A DNA stretch of 64,000 bases, taken from contig NZ_JAPDHX010000002.1 of assembly GCF_025972045.1 (NCBI RefSeq), positions 434,001 to 498,000 on the forward strand, written 5' to 3'. This DNA comes from Micropruina sonneratiae. GTDB lineage: Bacteria; Actinomycetota; Actinomycetes; Propionibacteriales; Propionibacteriaceae. Under the pieces are notes generated by a model, which saw nothing but the letters and a program-made list of their open reading frames with translations, made no database searches and was not told the origin of the DNA. Both the position numbers and the translations under genes were made by a program. Shown here in pieces: positions 34,571 through 43,467 of this stretch (position 1 is the stretch's first letter; every line of letters begins with the position of its first letter).

Positions 34571-34930
34571 TCAGAGCAGTTCGTAGTGGGGGTTGTACAT
34601 CCGGCGTCGGCCGTCCACCCATGAGACTCTGCCGGTCACCTTCAGTTCACGACCGGCGATGACACCAGGAATCTCGCGGCGGCCCATCCAGATCAGCGTG
34701 ATGCTGCCCGAGCCGTCGTTGAACTCGGCCTCCAGCCAGGGGGTGCCGCTACGCGGACGAAGCGTGAGCACCGCGATCCGACCACGCAAGGTGGCGCGCT
34801 GGCGGTCGGTGCACTCCGACACCGTCTGGGCGCCGGACGCCTGCGCGACCCGCACAGCGCGCTCGGAATCGAGCTCCTCGGTGGACCGGCCCAGCCACCG
34901 CATGGCCCGGGAGAAGGGGTTGCCGGCCAC
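34571..34930 (-). CDS. OB-fold nucleic-acid-binding protein
   Basis: 119 residues. The OB core reads QRATLRGRIAVLTLRPRSG, then LEAEFNDGSGSITLIWMGRR and GRELKVTGRVSWVDGRRRMY, the pattern of tRNA-anticodon-binding and RecG/RPA-like OB folds. The start is GTG 34930, four bases after the DUF3710 stop. This small protein regularly follows DUF3710 and dut in Actinobacteria. No catalytic domain is present; an accessory role in DNA or RNA metabolism is plausible. Confidence 0.85.
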   Translation of the reverse strand: MAGNPFSRAMRWLGRSTEELDSERAVRVAQASGAQTVSECTDRQRATLRGRIAVLTLRPRSGTPWLEAEFNDGSGSITLIWMGRREIPGVIAGRELKVTGRVSWVDGRRRMYNPHYELL

Positions 34931-34933
34931 CGC

Positions 34934-35806
34934 TCAGGCCTGAGGCACCGTGGGCATGGTCATCGCGATGATCTCGCCGGGCACCATCGGCCCGTCACCG
35001 CGGCGCACCACGACGTTGCGGAAGAACTCCACGAAGGCCGCGGCGGCGCCCTCGTCGTCCTCGGTCAGGCCCGCCTCGCCGAGCAGCGTGCCACGCAGCA
35101 GCCAGCGCGGGCCCTCGGCGAACCACGTCCGGCTGACCTGGAACAGCTGCTCACCGGAAGGCCCCTCGGCCGGCAGCACCCGGCGCAGTTCGGGACCGAA
35201 CGGGCCCACGGCGGTGGTGGCGCTGCCACCCGCCTGCTCGGCCTCCTCGGTCAGGTCCTCGCGCAGCTCGTCGCCCAGCCCACCGCTGGTCGGTGCGGCC
35301 AGCAGGGCCAGCTCGAGCCCGGACTGCTCCCAGAACGCCAGGGCGGCGACAACCTGCTGGTTGCCCTCGTTCACCTGCAGCTGCAGGCCCATGCCCTCCC
35401 ACGGGGTGAGGATCAGCGCACCCAGATCGAGCCGTTGCACCTCGTCCGCACTCAGGTCGACCTCCTCGAAGTCGAAGGGCCCGTCGGCGCGCCAGTCGAC
35501 TGCCTCCTCGTCGACTTCGTCGGCTCCGTCGTCGTCCGCCTCGTCCTCATCGGACTCGTCGTCGTCGCCCTCGTCCTCGTCGTCCTCGGCGTCGGCCAGC
35601 TCCGCCGGCAGCTCCGCGCCCGCATCGTCGTCGGCCTCGGCCGCCGCGTCGTCGTCGCCCACCTCGTCCGCCGCCGCCTCGGCGTCGTCGGCCAGCACAG
35701 CGGCGGCGTCGCCGTCCGCCTCGTCCGGACCGGACGCCTCGACCTCGGTCACGTCCTGCTCGGGCTCATCGACCGGCTGTGCCTTGGCCTTGCGTCGAAA
35801 GATCAC
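34934..35806 (-). CDS. DUF3710 family protein with long acidic N-terminal region
   Basis: 290 residues from GTG 35806, which has AAGGAG upstream and overlaps the dut stop (GTGA). Residues 12-105 are almost all Asp, Glu and Ala, a disordered acidic tract. The folded DUF3710 part begins near [16 protein letters not shown] and contains [20 protein letters not shown] and [15 protein letters not shown]. The function is unknown; its fixed place between dut and an OB-fold gene suggests nucleic-acid metabolism, but nothing more direct is visible. Confidence 0.9.
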   Translation of the reverse strand: MIFRRKAKAQPVDEPEQDVTEVEASGPDEADGDAAAVLADDAEAAADEVGDDDAAAEADDDAGAELPAELADAEDDEDEGDDDESDEDEADDDGADEVDEEAVDWRADGPFDFEEVDLSADEVQRLDLGALILTPWEGMGLQLQVNEGNQQVVAALAFWEQSGLELALLAAPTSGGLGDELREDLTEEAEQAGGSATTAVGPFGPELRRVLPAEGPSGEQLFQVSRTWFAEGPRWLLRGTLLGEAGLTEDDEGAAAAFVEFFRNVVVRRGDGPMVPGEIIAMTMPTVPQA

Positions 35807-36297
35807 GCCTGCTCCTTCATCGGTTCGGTGGCGCTCAGCCACCCCTTGATTCCCCCGGTGGACCCGTGCCCGCCCGCCCCACGATCACTGGGCGGGAGCT
35901 CGTCCACCTCCACGAATGTCGCTGTCGCGACGCGCTGCACCACGAGTTGGGCGATCAGGTCGCCGCGCCTCAACCGGACGCCGTCGCGAGCGTCGGTGTT
36001 CAACAGGCACACCTTGATCTCGCCACGGTAACCGGCGTCGACGGTACCGGGCGCATTGACGATGGTCAGTCCGTGCCGGGCAGCGAGGCCCGAACGCGGA
36101 TGCACCAGGCCGACCCAGCCGGCCGGCAGCGCCAGCGCCACTCCGGTGCCGACCAGCACCCGCTCGCCGGGCGCGATCACCACGTCCTCGGCGGTCGCCA
36201 GATCGGCACCGGCGTCGCCGACGTGGGCGTATCGCGGCACCGGAATCGAGTCGTCCAACCGCTTCAGCAGCACCTGGACGTTCTCTGGCGAACTCAC
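35803..36297 (-). CDS. dut: deoxyuridine 5'-triphosphate nucleotidohydrolase
   Basis: 164 residues, a trimeric-type dUTPase converting dUTP to dUMP. All five motifs are visible: GDAGADL (I), [12 protein letters not shown] (II), [15 protein letters not shown] (III, with the catalytic Asp), [12 protein letters not shown] (IV) and [11 protein letters not shown] (V). GTG 36297 overlaps the DUF3093 stop (GTGA). A TAGACT-CCGGCGG sequence just before it could also drive a leaderless dut transcript from inside the DUF3093 gene. Confidence 0.97.
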   Translation of the reverse strand: MSSPENVQVLLKRLDDSIPVPRYAHVGDAGADLATAEDVVIAPGERVLVGTGVALALPAGWVGLVHPRSGLAARHGLTIVNAPGTVDAGYRGEIKVCLLNTDARDGVRLRRGDLIAQLVVQRVATATFVEVDELPPSDRGAGGHGSTGGIKGWLSATEPMKEQA

Positions 36298-36794
36298 CCG
36301 CCGGAGTCTAGTCGGGACTCGCTCACCCTCCCGACGCCGCCCGAGGGCCGGTTGTCCGCGATCGCCCGGAGCAGACCGTCGGGATCCCGGGTCGACACCA
36401 GCCAGCACAGGTGCGGGTCGGCGTCGTCGGCGACCCCGATCAGGACGGTACCGGGCAGGTAGGGCCGAAGCCCCAGGAAGGCGTCTCCCCGGGCCAGCAC
36501 GCGACCCCGCAGCGCCCGGTCAGCGATCGCCACCTGGCCCACGTAGGGCCACTCCAGCACGCTGCGGCCCACCCGGATGCCACCGGCGTCCACCGAGATC
36601 CTCAGCGATCCCCAGGCCAGCAGCGTCCAGGCGACCAGGACGACCACCCCGACCGTGCTGGCCAGCAGGATCCAGTTGCCGAGCATGAACGCGACCGCGG
36701 TCACGAAGGTGAGGCCGAAGAACAGCCCGATCCCCCAGTACGACAGCGGCACGGTGAGTCGTTCGGTGTAGGCGGGCGCCGAGTTGCTCGTCAC
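36294..36794 (-). CDS. DUF3093 family membrane protein
   Basis: 166 residues. Two adjacent helices ([20 protein letters not shown] and [20 protein letters not shown]) lead into a soluble domain ([24 protein letters not shown], then [30 protein letters not shown]). DUF3093 is an actinobacterial family often next to dut, and its function is unknown. The start is GTG 36794; the bases before it, TAGGTT-GGAAAC, fit a -10 element of a leaderless transcript. Confidence 0.9.
   Translation of the reverse strand: MTSNSAPAYTERLTVPLSYWGIGLFFGLTFVTAVAFMLGNWILLASTVGVVVLVAWTLLAWGSLRISVDAGGIRVGRSVLEWPYVGQVAIADRALRGRVLARGDAFLGLRPYLPGTVLIGVADDADPHLCWLVSTRDPDGLLRAIADNRPSGGVGRVSESRLDSGG
36305..36310 (-). promoter_or_regulatory. 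-10 element TAGACT inside DUF3093, possible internal dut promoter
   Basis: TAGACT, CCGGCGG, then GTG 36297 (spacer 7 nt). It would allow dut to be transcribed separately. Confidence 0.4.
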
Positions 36795-36800
36795 GTTTCC

Positions 36801-36806
36801 AACCTA
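36801..36806 (-). promoter_or_regulatory. -10 element TAGGTT, leaderless start of the DUF3093-dut-DUF3710-OB operon
   Basis: TAGGTT, GGAAAC, then GTG 36794 (spacer 6 nt). It is the only clear promoter ahead of the four overlapping genes. Confidence 0.5.
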
Positions 36807-36897
36807 GACCCACTGCAGGGGTGTGGACGCCCGGGACGGGCCTGCGCCTAGACTCGACGAATCCGGACGCCCCCGCCCAGGAAAGCATGGAGGAACG

Positions 36898-37191
36898 ATG
36901 AACCTGTCCCAGCGCGTGCTGTGGAACATCTACGCCGGCGCGGTCGGCGCGTTGAGCGCGGTGGTCGCGCAGAAGGCGGTCCGCGGAGCCTGGAAGGTGG
37001 CCACCGGTGACGAGCCGCCCGACCCCAACGATCCGGCCACGCCGATCACCGAGGCGCTGATCTGGGCGCTGGCCGGCGGCGTGGGCATCGGCATCTCACA
37101 GATGCTGGTCAACCGCTTCGCGGCCGACCGCTGGGAGAAGGCCATGGGCACGCCGGCGCCGACCAGTCCGACGGTTCACTTCAAGCTCTGA
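36898..37191 (+). CDS. DUF4235 family small membrane protein
   Basis: 97 residues from ATG 36898, with GGAGGAACG upstream. It has a first hydrophobic stretch (VLWNIYAGAVGALSAVVAQK), the conserved-looking RGAWKVATGDEPPDPNDP, then a second helix (ALIWALAGGVGIGISQMLV). DUF4235 is common in Actinobacteria and uncharacterised. A TAGACT at 36849 may be its -10. It is divergent from the DUF3093-dut operon. Confidence 0.88.
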   Translation: MNLSQRVLWNIYAGAVGALSAVVAQKAVRGAWKVATGDEPPDPNDPATPITEALIWALAGGVGIGISQMLVNRFAADRWEKAMGTPAPTSPTVHFKL

Positions 37192-37361
37192 GCGGAGTTC
37201 CCGGCGCCCGGCCGGGTGACGCTCGTCGTCCCCCGCCCACCGTCATCCCGTAAAGGATGTTCGTCATCCCGGGCTTGCCCCGGGATCCCGGCGTCCGCCG
37301 GGATGACGGCCTACGAGATGTTCATCATCCCGGGATCCCGGCGGCCGGCTACAGCCGGCGC
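37192..37361. other. intergenic region between convergent genes, filled by palindromic repeat
   Basis: 170 bp between DUF4235 and DUF4193. It holds a complete copy of the dispersed palindromic element and truncated pieces on both sides (CGTCATCCCG at 37241, ATCATCCCGGGATCCCGGC at 37323). No gene is visible. Confidence 0.7.
37262..37308. repeat. dispersed palindromic repeat, copy B (complete element)
   Basis: A 47-bp unit bounded by CGTCATCCCGG and CCGGGATGACG (11-bp outer inverted repeat), with two inner hairpins (ATCCCGGG-CTTG-CCCCGGGAT and ATCCCGGC-GTCC-GCCGGGAT). It is the best preserved of five copies in the window. Confidence 0.8.
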
Positions 37362-37658
37362 TCAGTCGGCGCAGTCCACGCAGTAGGAGTGCCCGTTGCG
37401 GGTGTAGGCGACCTGGCTGCGGTGCTTCACCAGGAAGCAGGAGTAGCAGGTGAACTCGTCGGCCTGCCGGGGCAGTACCCGAACGGTCAGTTCCTCGTGG
37501 GAGAGGTCGGCGCCCGGCAACTCGAACGACTCGGCCGCCTCGACCTCGTCCTCGTCGACCTTGCCGGAGTTCTTGTCGTTCCGGCGAGTCTTGAGTTCCT
37601 CGATGCTGTCTTCGCTCTCCTCGTCGGTCTTGCGAGGGGCGTCGTAGTCCGTTGCCAT
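37362..37658 (-). CDS. DUF4193 family protein
   Basis: 98 residues from ATG 37658. The N-terminus MATDYDAPRKTDEESEDSIE is characteristic, followed by an acidic stretch. The C-terminus has two CxxC pairs (FTCYSCFLVKHRSQVA and SYCVDCAD) that should bind one zinc ion. DUF4193 is confined to Actinobacteria and of unknown role; a zinc-ribbon binding protein partner is likely. The longer upstream frame lacks conserved sequence. Confidence 0.92.
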   Translation of the reverse strand: MATDYDAPRKTDEESEDSIEELKTRRNDKNSGKVDEDEVEAAESFELPGADLSHEELTVRVLPRQADEFTCYSCFLVKHRSQVAYTRNGHSYCVDCAD

Positions 37659-37887
37659 CTTCTTCGTATCTCCATCCGGAGCGCCTCTGTCGGGGGCGGC
37701 GCTCACTGATCTACAGCTCAATCCCAAATGTGTCGCACGCATACATACCACAAGCGCCCAAAAGCGACCGGTCCCGGCTCGCGCATCTCACCCATGGGGA
37801 CGCCCCGCCACGCAGGCCGCCGAGGCGCCGTGCCGCGTCCGACCCGGTAGGTTACCCCTAGCACGAACACAGGAGAGCGATCGAGCG

Positions 37888-39486
37888 ATGCGCACCGCCC
37901 GCCCACTCGGGTTGAGCCCCGACGGGAGGAGCCTGATCGTCGTCGTCGAGGGCGGCGAACAGGTGGCGATCCCGGCCGACGAGCGGCTGCGGGCCGCCTT
38001 GCGCAACGACCGAGCACGCATGGGACAGCTGGAGATCGACATGGACAGTGCACTGCGGCCGCGCGACATCCAGGCCCGGATCCGGGCCGGAGAGTCGCTC
38101 GAGGCGGTGGCACAGGCCGCCGGCGTCCCGCCGGAGAAGATCGAGCCGTTCGCCGGGCCGGTGCTCGCCGAGCGCGACCACATCGCCGGGCTCGCGCAGA
38201 CCAACCCGGTCCGGCGGGCCGGTGACGCCGTCGCGCACCGCAGCCTGCGCACCGTGGTGACCGAGCGCCTACTGTCGCGTGGGGTGGACGCCGACACCGT
38301 CGAATGGGACGCCTGGCGCACCGAGGACCGGCGCTGGACCGTCCGGCTGAGTTACGAGTCCGGGTCGGCACAGCGCCAGGCGGACTTCACCTACGACCAG
38401 ACCGGTCGGTTCTCGACCGCAGCCAACGACGACGCCCGGTGGCTGACCGGCGAACAGACCACCTCGCACGGCCCGCAGCCCGGGCGCAGGCGACGGGTCG
38501 ACGAGAACGGCGATGATCTCGGACTCGACGACGAGCTGGCGATCGTGCGCGCGATCCAGCCGCAGTTCGCCGTCACCCCCGACGTGGACGAGTTCGACGA
38601 CGAAGCCGACGACAACGACGGCGCCGACAACGAGGACGCGTACGCCGAGGGCGACCTGGCCGAGGTGGACGGGGTCTACGACATCGTCCCAGGCGACCGG
38701 TCGAACATGGACGTGCTCTACGACATGCTCTCGAGCTTCGACGAGGATTCGGTGCAGATCTACGCGGGTCTGGTGCGACCGCGGCCCGAGCAGGCCGCCG
38801 CCCCGGTGCTCGACGAGGGCCCGGCCGGCGACGACTACGACGAGCCGACCGAGCCGACACAGCGGATCGAGGAAGTCGAGATCACCGACGTCGAGGCGGA
38901 CGCCGACGCCGGGCCGGAGCCTGCCGCGGCCGAGTCCGTGCCCGACGAACCGGAACCCGCCGAGGACGAGACCGGGGCGGATCTGACCGATGTGCCGGAC
39001 GCCGGCCCGATCGCAACCGACGACGAGGAGGAGGAGGAGACCGGGGCGGAGGCGTCCGTGGCTGACCCGACCCCGGCCTCCGACGGCGACGAGCTGCCCG
39101 AGGACCACCCGGCGGCGATCGAGGAGAACCTCGCCCGGGACGAGCCCGTCGCGGTCGAGACGGTCATCGAAGAACCTGCCGCTGACGAGACCACTGCCCT
39201 CGGCGACGAGGCGGTGGCCGTGGAGCTCATCGAGGTCGAGGTCGACCTCGCCGACGAGCCCGACGCCCCCGCTGCCGACGAGACTGTGGAGGAACCGGCG
39301 CCCGAACCCGTCCAACCGAAGCGACCGACGGGCCGGAAGAAGACCGACGCCGCCCCGGCCGAGCCCGAGCAACCCAGCCTGGTCGACGAGGCCGGCGACG
39401 AGCCGTCCCGCCCGGTCAAGCGCAAGCGGGCCAGCGTGCCGAGCTGGGACGAGATCATGTTCGGGGCGCCGAAACCCAAGGAGTGA
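37888..39486 (+). CDS. sepH: septation protein SepH
   Basis: 532 residues. The N-terminal DUF3071 domain (1-165) starts MRTARPLGLSPDGRSLIVVV and includes RPRDIQARIRAGESLEAVAQ, a helix-turn-helix-like segment, and NPVRRAGDAVAHRSLRTVV. SepH promotes FtsZ assembly in Streptomyces and mycobacteria. The middle 300 residues are acidic and low in complexity. The C-terminus KRKRASVPSWDEIMFGAP is the conserved basic motif and tail. ATG 37888 has AGGAGAG 11 nt upstream, a slightly long spacing. A perfect hairpin follows 35 bp after the stop. Confidence 0.93.
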   Translation: MRTARPLGLSPDGRSLIVVVEGGEQVAIPADERLRAALRNDRARMGQLEIDMDSALRPRDIQARIRAGESLEAVAQAAGVPPEKIEPFAGPVLAERDHIAGLAQTNPVRRAGDAVAHRSLRTVVTERLLSRGVDADTVEWDAWRTEDRRWTVRLSYESGSAQRQADFTYDQTGRFSTAANDDARWLTGEQTTSHGPQPGRRRRVDENGDDLGLDDELAIVRAIQPQFAVTPDVDEFDDEADDNDGADNEDAYAEGDLAEVDGVYDIVPGDRSNMDVLYDMLSSFDEDSVQIYAGLVRPRPEQAAAPVLDEGPAGDDYDEPTEPTQRIEEVEITDVEADADAGPEPAAAESVPDEPEPAEDETGADLTDVPDAGPIATDDEEEEETGAEASVADPTPASDGDELPEDHPAAIEENLARDEPVAVETVIEEPAADETTALGDEAVAVELIEVEVDLADEPDAPAADETVEEPAPEPVQPKRPTGRKKTDAAPAEPEQPSLVDEAGDEPSRPVKRKRASVPSWDEIMFGAPKPKE

Positions 39487-39520
39487 CCCGGCGCGGGGTC
39501 CGTCCCCGCGTGACGGCAAA

Positions 39521-39554
39521 CGACAGGGCCCACGAAAACTCGTGGGCCCTGTCG
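39521..39554. terminator. perfect 15-bp hairpin between sepH and the HAD gene
   Basis: CGACAGGGCCCACGA (39521-39535), loop AAAC, then the exact complement (39540-39554). It sits between convergent stops and can end transcription from both sides. Confidence 0.85.
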
Positions 39555-39585
39555 TCGTGCGAGCGGAGGGCAAGGGGCTGACGCC

Positions 39586-40941
39586 CTAGGGGGTCGCGAA
39601 GACCGTGTCCGCCTGATCGGGAATGATCGACCCGTTGTTGCGGCGCACCGGCCCGGGGTTGCCCTGGGCGTCGGTGTAGGCCGTCGTCGAGCAGGGGTAC
39701 AGACCCTCCTTGCGCGGCAGCGGCTTGATGAACATCGGGTTGACCGCCCACTTGCCGTCGGCGTTGTCGTAGGCGTGGCACATCAGCTCGTCCTTGTTCC
39801 GGTTGAGCACCACGTGCACCCCGACCGCGTCGCGCAGCATCGAGACGTCGGTGGTGGCGTCGCCACCGGCCAGCACGGGCCGGAACGCCCGCGGCATCGG
39901 CTTCATGGCCCGGGGTCCCTTCACACCCAGGATGGTCTGGTTGATGAAGCAGCGCTTGCCGTCGATGTAGGTCATGATCGAGTCGGTGCCGTCGGCGTGG
40001 CCGCCGCAGCCGCGCAGGTGGCCGTTGAGCTTGCCCCTGGTCGTGAGCTGCTCGATGCCGATGGTGTGCGCCCGGTCGATCCCCACCCCGGCGCCCCAGA
40101 CGTCGGCGAACTCCTTGGGCGAGGCGGACACGATCCACGGCTCGATGCCGGCCTTCTTGAGCGTCTTGATCAGGTCCCGGATCTCGGCGTAGTAGCGGAT
40201 CCACGCCGTCTCGGTGCTCGAACCGACCTGCTGGGTGGCTCCGATCGGGGCCCGCAGGGCGGCGTCCCTGGCCTTGGCCGCGATCGCCCGCAGCTTCGCG
40301 GGCCTGTAGCCCTGCTGGATCTGCGACACCCAGGCGTAGCTCGCCTCCATGTAGCGCTCGTTCGCCCCCGCGAAGACCTCCTCGCCGGACGTCGTCTGCT
40401 GCGTCTTGCGCACCGACAGGATCTCGTCGGCGCAGGTGACGTTCGTGCTGGTGGGCAGCGGCTTGCCCGGTCGCGCCAGCGAGCCGCAGGCCTTGCGCAG
40501 AGCCGCGGCCCCGGCGTCGGTCATGTAGCGGCTGGTGTTGTGCCAGTCCCGGCCGGGCGGCTGCAGGATCTTGTCGTGCCGCAGCATCCAGAAGATCGTC
40601 TGGTCCGAGATGTCGTTCTTGATCACGGTGTTGTCCCAGTCGAACACCGCGTACGGGCGCACCTGGGGGGTGCGACCCTTGGGCCAGCTGCACCGGCCGT
40701 AGGAGTCGATGGCGGTCTGGATCAGCTCGGCGTTGTCGCCGTACCAGTTGTCCGCGAGCTTCAGCTGCGGGCAGCGGTTCGAACGATCCTTGCCGCCGCG
40801 GTCGTTGACGCCCTGCTGGACGCCGACGGCAACGGTCGGCGCCGGCTGGGCCGACGCGGTGGGCAGGCTGACGGGCAGGGTTGCGGCGACCATCGTAAGG
40901 CTGCACAGGCCGATCGCGCGGACTCTTCGCTGAGTGCGCAT
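39586..40941 (-). CDS. secreted HAD-superfamily phosphatase
   Basis: 451 residues from ATG 40941 with AAGGGAG upstream. A Sec signal peptide (RRVRAIGLCSLTMVAATLPV..., cut after the A-S-A near residue 31) directs export. HAD motif I is AVFDWDNTVIKND, motif II Ser in WIVSASPKEFADVWG, motif III/IV LAGGDATTDVSMLRDA. The large cap between motifs I and II (about 170 residues) and the export signal resemble secreted phosphorylcholine-type phosphatases, but the substrate is uncertain. Cysteines are paired in number, fitting an extracellular fold. It stands alone, upstream of tdk on the same strand, ending at the sepH hairpin. Confidence 0.82.
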   Translation of the reverse strand: MRTQRRVRAIGLCSLTMVAATLPVSLPTASAQPAPTVAVGVQQGVNDRGGKDRSNRCPQLKLADNWYGDNAELIQTAIDSYGRCSWPKGRTPQVRPYAVFDWDNTVIKNDISDQTIFWMLRHDKILQPPGRDWHNTSRYMTDAGAAALRKACGSLARPGKPLPTSTNVTCADEILSVRKTQQTTSGEEVFAGANERYMEASYAWVSQIQQGYRPAKLRAIAAKARDAALRAPIGATQQVGSSTETAWIRYYAEIRDLIKTLKKAGIEPWIVSASPKEFADVWGAGVGIDRAHTIGIEQLTTRGKLNGHLRGCGGHADGTDSIMTYIDGKRCFINQTILGVKGPRAMKPMPRAFRPVLAGGDATTDVSMLRDAVGVHVVLNRNKDELMCHAYDNADGKWAVNPMFIKPLPRKEGLYPCSTTAYTDAQGNPGPVRRNNGSIIPDQADTVFATP

Positions 40942-41037
40942 GGGGGTGACTCCCTTCAGGAGACTCTCAGGATTCCTCTTCGTGCACCCTCGCACTCCTG
41001 TCCGCAAAGCACCAGCCCCCCAAGGGCACCCGCCGCC

Positions 41038-41682
41038 TCAGTCGACGAACGGCAGCGGCTCGGCCGCGCTCACCCCGGCCACCGCGGCCGTGGTGTGTCG
41101 CCGGTGGTGTCGCCGGCACAGCACCTCGTAGGCCACCACCTGCGGAGCCGCACCCGCGATGTCGCCGACCACCACCTGGCTGCCCTCGGTGACCATCCGG
41201 CCGTCGACGGTGCGCGCGTTGTGGGTGGCCGGATCGCCGCACCAGCAGCGGGGCCGCACCTGCAGCAACTCCATCCGGTCGCACAACTCGACCAGTCGGC
41301 GGGTGGCCGGGAACAACTGGGTGCGGAAGTCGGTGAGGATCCCGAAGCAGTACACGTCGAGCTGCAACTCGTCGACGATCCGGGCCAGCTGGTCGATGTG
41401 GTCGGGGGTGTAGAACTGGGCCTCGTCGCAGATCAGGTAGTCGACGCGGCGTCCGTGGGTGAGTTCACGGATCACGAAACCCCAGAAGTCGAAGTCGTCG
41501 GTGACCTCCGACGCCTGCCGCTCCAGCCCGAGCCGGGACGAGACGGTGGCCGACCCGGCCCGGTCGTCGCGGGTGAACAGCCTCCCCCGCCGTCCGGCCT
41601 GCTGCTCGGAGAAGTCGGTCTGCAGGGCCAGCGTCGACTTGCCGCAGTTCATCGGCCCGGTGAAGAAGATCAGTTGCGGCAT
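41038..41682 (-). CDS. tdk: thymidine kinase
   Basis: 214 residues, type II (TK1-like). The P-loop is FFTGPMNCGKSTLALQ, the DEAQ box VDYLICDEAQFYTPD, and the lasso zinc site uses CWCG with a Cys near VLCRRHH. It phosphorylates thymidine in the salvage pathway. ATG 41682 lies five bases after the phosphatase stop, so it is third in an operon with DUF5998 and the phosphatase. The C-terminal tail is Ala-rich. Confidence 0.96.
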   Translation of the reverse strand: MPQLIFFTGPMNCGKSTLALQTDFSEQQAGRRGRLFTRDDRAGSATVSSRLGLERQASEVTDDFDFWGFVIRELTHGRRVDYLICDEAQFYTPDHIDQLARIVDELQLDVYCFGILTDFRTQLFPATRRLVELCDRMELLQVRPRCWCGDPATHNARTVDGRMVTEGSQVVVGDIAGAAPQVVAYEVLCRRHHRRHTTAAVAGVSAAEPLPFVD

Positions 41683-41686
41683 CGGA

Positions 41687-42802
41687 TCACCCGACCAGCA
41701 GCGGCACGGTCAGTTCGGCCGGCGTCAGCGAGCCGTGCATGCCGACCAGGCCGAACTCGTTGGGCTGGGTGGTGGTCATCACGGCCAGGTCGGACGCCAT
41801 CGCGACCAGCACGTCACCGAAGCGGTCCGCCAGCCGGGACTGGACCTGGCCGAACCAGCCCTCCTCGATCGCCTCGGCACGGGTGCGCACCCAGGCGTCC
41901 GGACCGAGCCGGTCGGCCCACCGTCCCGCCACCGCCGAGGGGTCGTCGGTGTAGAGCTGGCGGAAGCGGCCCTCACCTCCGACCAGCCGGACGCCGGCGC
42001 GCAGGTCCGGCTCGTCCTCGATGACGATCCGCCGGTCGGGGTCGATGTCGACCATGCCGTGATCGCCGGTGACCACCAGCACGACGTCGTCGGGCAGGGC
42101 CGCCCGCAGGTCGGCCACCACCGCGTCGATGCGGCGCAAATCGGCCGTCCACTGCGGCGACGCGGCGCCGTACTTGTGGCCGGCGTGGTCGAGATCGCGG
42201 TCGTAGAGGTAGACCAGGCTCTTCTCGGCAGCGGTCGCCGCCCGCGCCGCGTACTCGACCCGCCAGGACGCCGGGGAATCCTCGGCGAACCCGAAGAAGT
42301 GGGCGCCGCGCAGCGCCGAGGTGGTCAGGCCGCTGCCCTTGAACCGGGCGGGGGTGACCGTGGCGCAGTAGACGCCGGCCTTGCCCAGCCGTTCGAACAT
42401 GGTGAGCTGCGGCTGCACGTCCAGGCCGCTCAGCCCGTCCTCCCACAACAGCGCGTTCAGCATCCGGCCACCCAGCCGGAACGTGTAGCCGGCCATGCCG
42501 TGCTGGCCCGGAGTGAGCCCGGTGCCCAGCGAGGTCACCGACGTGGCGGTGGTGCTCGGCGCGCCCGCGGTGATCATCCTGGTCGCCGGTGCGTCCAGCA
42601 GGGCCGCCAGCGTCGGGGCCGCATCGGCCCGCCCGCGCAGCAGGTCGCGGCCCAGGCCGTCCACCAGGAAGACGACGAAGCGCTGCGCGGCCGGCAGCCC
42701 GAGCACGTCGTCGCGGCCGGGGACGCCGAGCACCGCGGCGATGCTGGGCAGCACGTCCGACAGCGTCGAAGCCCCGTAGCCGGGCAGGACGGGTCGGCTC
42801 AC
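41687..42802 (-). CDS. alkaline phosphatase superfamily protein (nucleotide pyrophosphatase-like)
   Basis: 371 residues from GTG 42802, overlapping the DUF5998 stop (GTGA). Metal-site motifs: VVFLVDGLGRDLL with the first Asp, the nucleophile region TAGAPSTTATSVTSLGTGL, LVYLYDRDLDHAGHKYG (Asp and His ligands), and VVTGDHGMVDI. These match type I phosphodiesterase/nucleotide pyrophosphatases. No signal peptide, so it appears cytoplasmic. The substrate is unknown; the fixed neighbourhood with DUF5998 and tdk recurs in Actinobacteria and may point to nucleotide turnover. Confidence 0.9.
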   Translation of the reverse strand: MSRPVLPGYGASTLSDVLPSIAAVLGVPGRDDVLGLPAAQRFVVFLVDGLGRDLLRGRADAAPTLAALLDAPATRMITAGAPSTTATSVTSLGTGLTPGQHGMAGYTFRLGGRMLNALLWEDGLSGLDVQPQLTMFERLGKAGVYCATVTPARFKGSGLTTSALRGAHFFGFAEDSPASWRVEYAARAATAAEKSLVYLYDRDLDHAGHKYGAASPQWTADLRRIDAVVADLRAALPDDVVLVVTGDHGMVDIDPDRRIVIEDEPDLRAGVRLVGGEGRFRQLYTDDPSAVAGRWADRLGPDAWVRTRAEAIEEGWFGQVQSRLADRFGDVLVAMASDLAVMTTTQPNEFGLVGMHGSLTPAELTVPLLVG

Positions 42803-43377
42803 CGGCCACCGCCGGAGGCGACCTGCAGAGCGGTCGCGAAGGACACCAGAGCGGCCACGTTGTCGGCCCCGTCGGCGGCGACGCTCATCCGTACCGTCAG
42901 GTCGTCGGCGGCGAGCGTGCCCGAGTAACCGTGATCGGCGTCGCAGTCGGGGTCGCCGCAGTGCGCCGGCTCGAGTTCGACCCGCCGCGCCGTACCCCAG
43001 CCGACGCTGAGCCACGTTTCGATGTCGGACGAGCGGTGGGCCCCGTGGCGCTCCGGATGCGCCACCACCCGGGTGAGCGCGACCGAGGTGATCTTGTCCA
43101 GCGCCACCGACTCGGTGGTCGACATCGCCTGCCCGGCCTCGCCCGGGGCGTCCGACTCGTCGGTGTGGCCCACGATCAACCGGGTCGCGGTGAGCACCAG
43201 CACCGACAGGTGCCGTTGGATCTCGTCCCGGGCGAAGGTCGCCTCGTGATGGACGACGTGGTGCAGAACGCGTTCGCCGGCGGTCGCCATCGCCACCGTC
43301 TCGGCGATCAGATCGGGAAAGTAGCCGCAGGCGTCGATGTCCCGCCGAAGGTCTGCCGGCAGTGCGAGCGAGGTCAC
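42799..43377 (-). CDS. DUF5998 family protein
   Basis: 192 residues from GTG 43377. Soluble and uncharacterised: ALPADLRRDIDACGYFPDLIA, HHEATFARDEIQRHLSVLVL, a Cys-containing acidic turn EPAHCGDPDCDADHGYSGTL that could hold metal, and a C-terminal MSVAADGADNVAALVSFATALQ beginning. The middle (ATRLIVGHTDESD to LDKITSVALTRVV) resembles a PH-like fold. First gene of the operon with the phosphatase and tdk. A CAAGAT hexamer six bases before the GTG is a weak leaderless -10 candidate. Confidence 0.85.
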   Translation of the reverse strand: MTSLALPADLRRDIDACGYFPDLIAETVAMATAGERVLHHVVHHEATFARDEIQRHLSVLVLTATRLIVGHTDESDAPGEAGQAMSTTESVALDKITSVALTRVVAHPERHGAHRSSDIETWLSVGWGTARRVELEPAHCGDPDCDADHGYSGTLAADDLTVRMSVAADGADNVAALVSFATALQVASGGGR

Positions 43378-43454
43378 CGGCTCATCTTGTCACGCGGCCG
43401 GAAACGCCCCCAAGTCTGTCGGGGGTGGCGAGCGCCAATGCGCTGACGCACCGA

Positions 43455-43460
43455 TAGCGT
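43455..43460 (+). promoter_or_regulatory. -10 element TAGCGT, leaderless start of the App1-like gene
   Basis: TAGCGT, GGGGCCG, then GTG 43468 (spacer 7 nt). Confidence 0.5.
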
Positions 43461-43467
43461 GGGGCCG

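Noticed and set aside
35435-36031. Plus-strand frames across dut and DUF3710
   Set aside because: The hydrophobic Val/Leu runs mirror the Asp/Glu codons of DUF3710 on the other strand; no ribosome binding site or family match.
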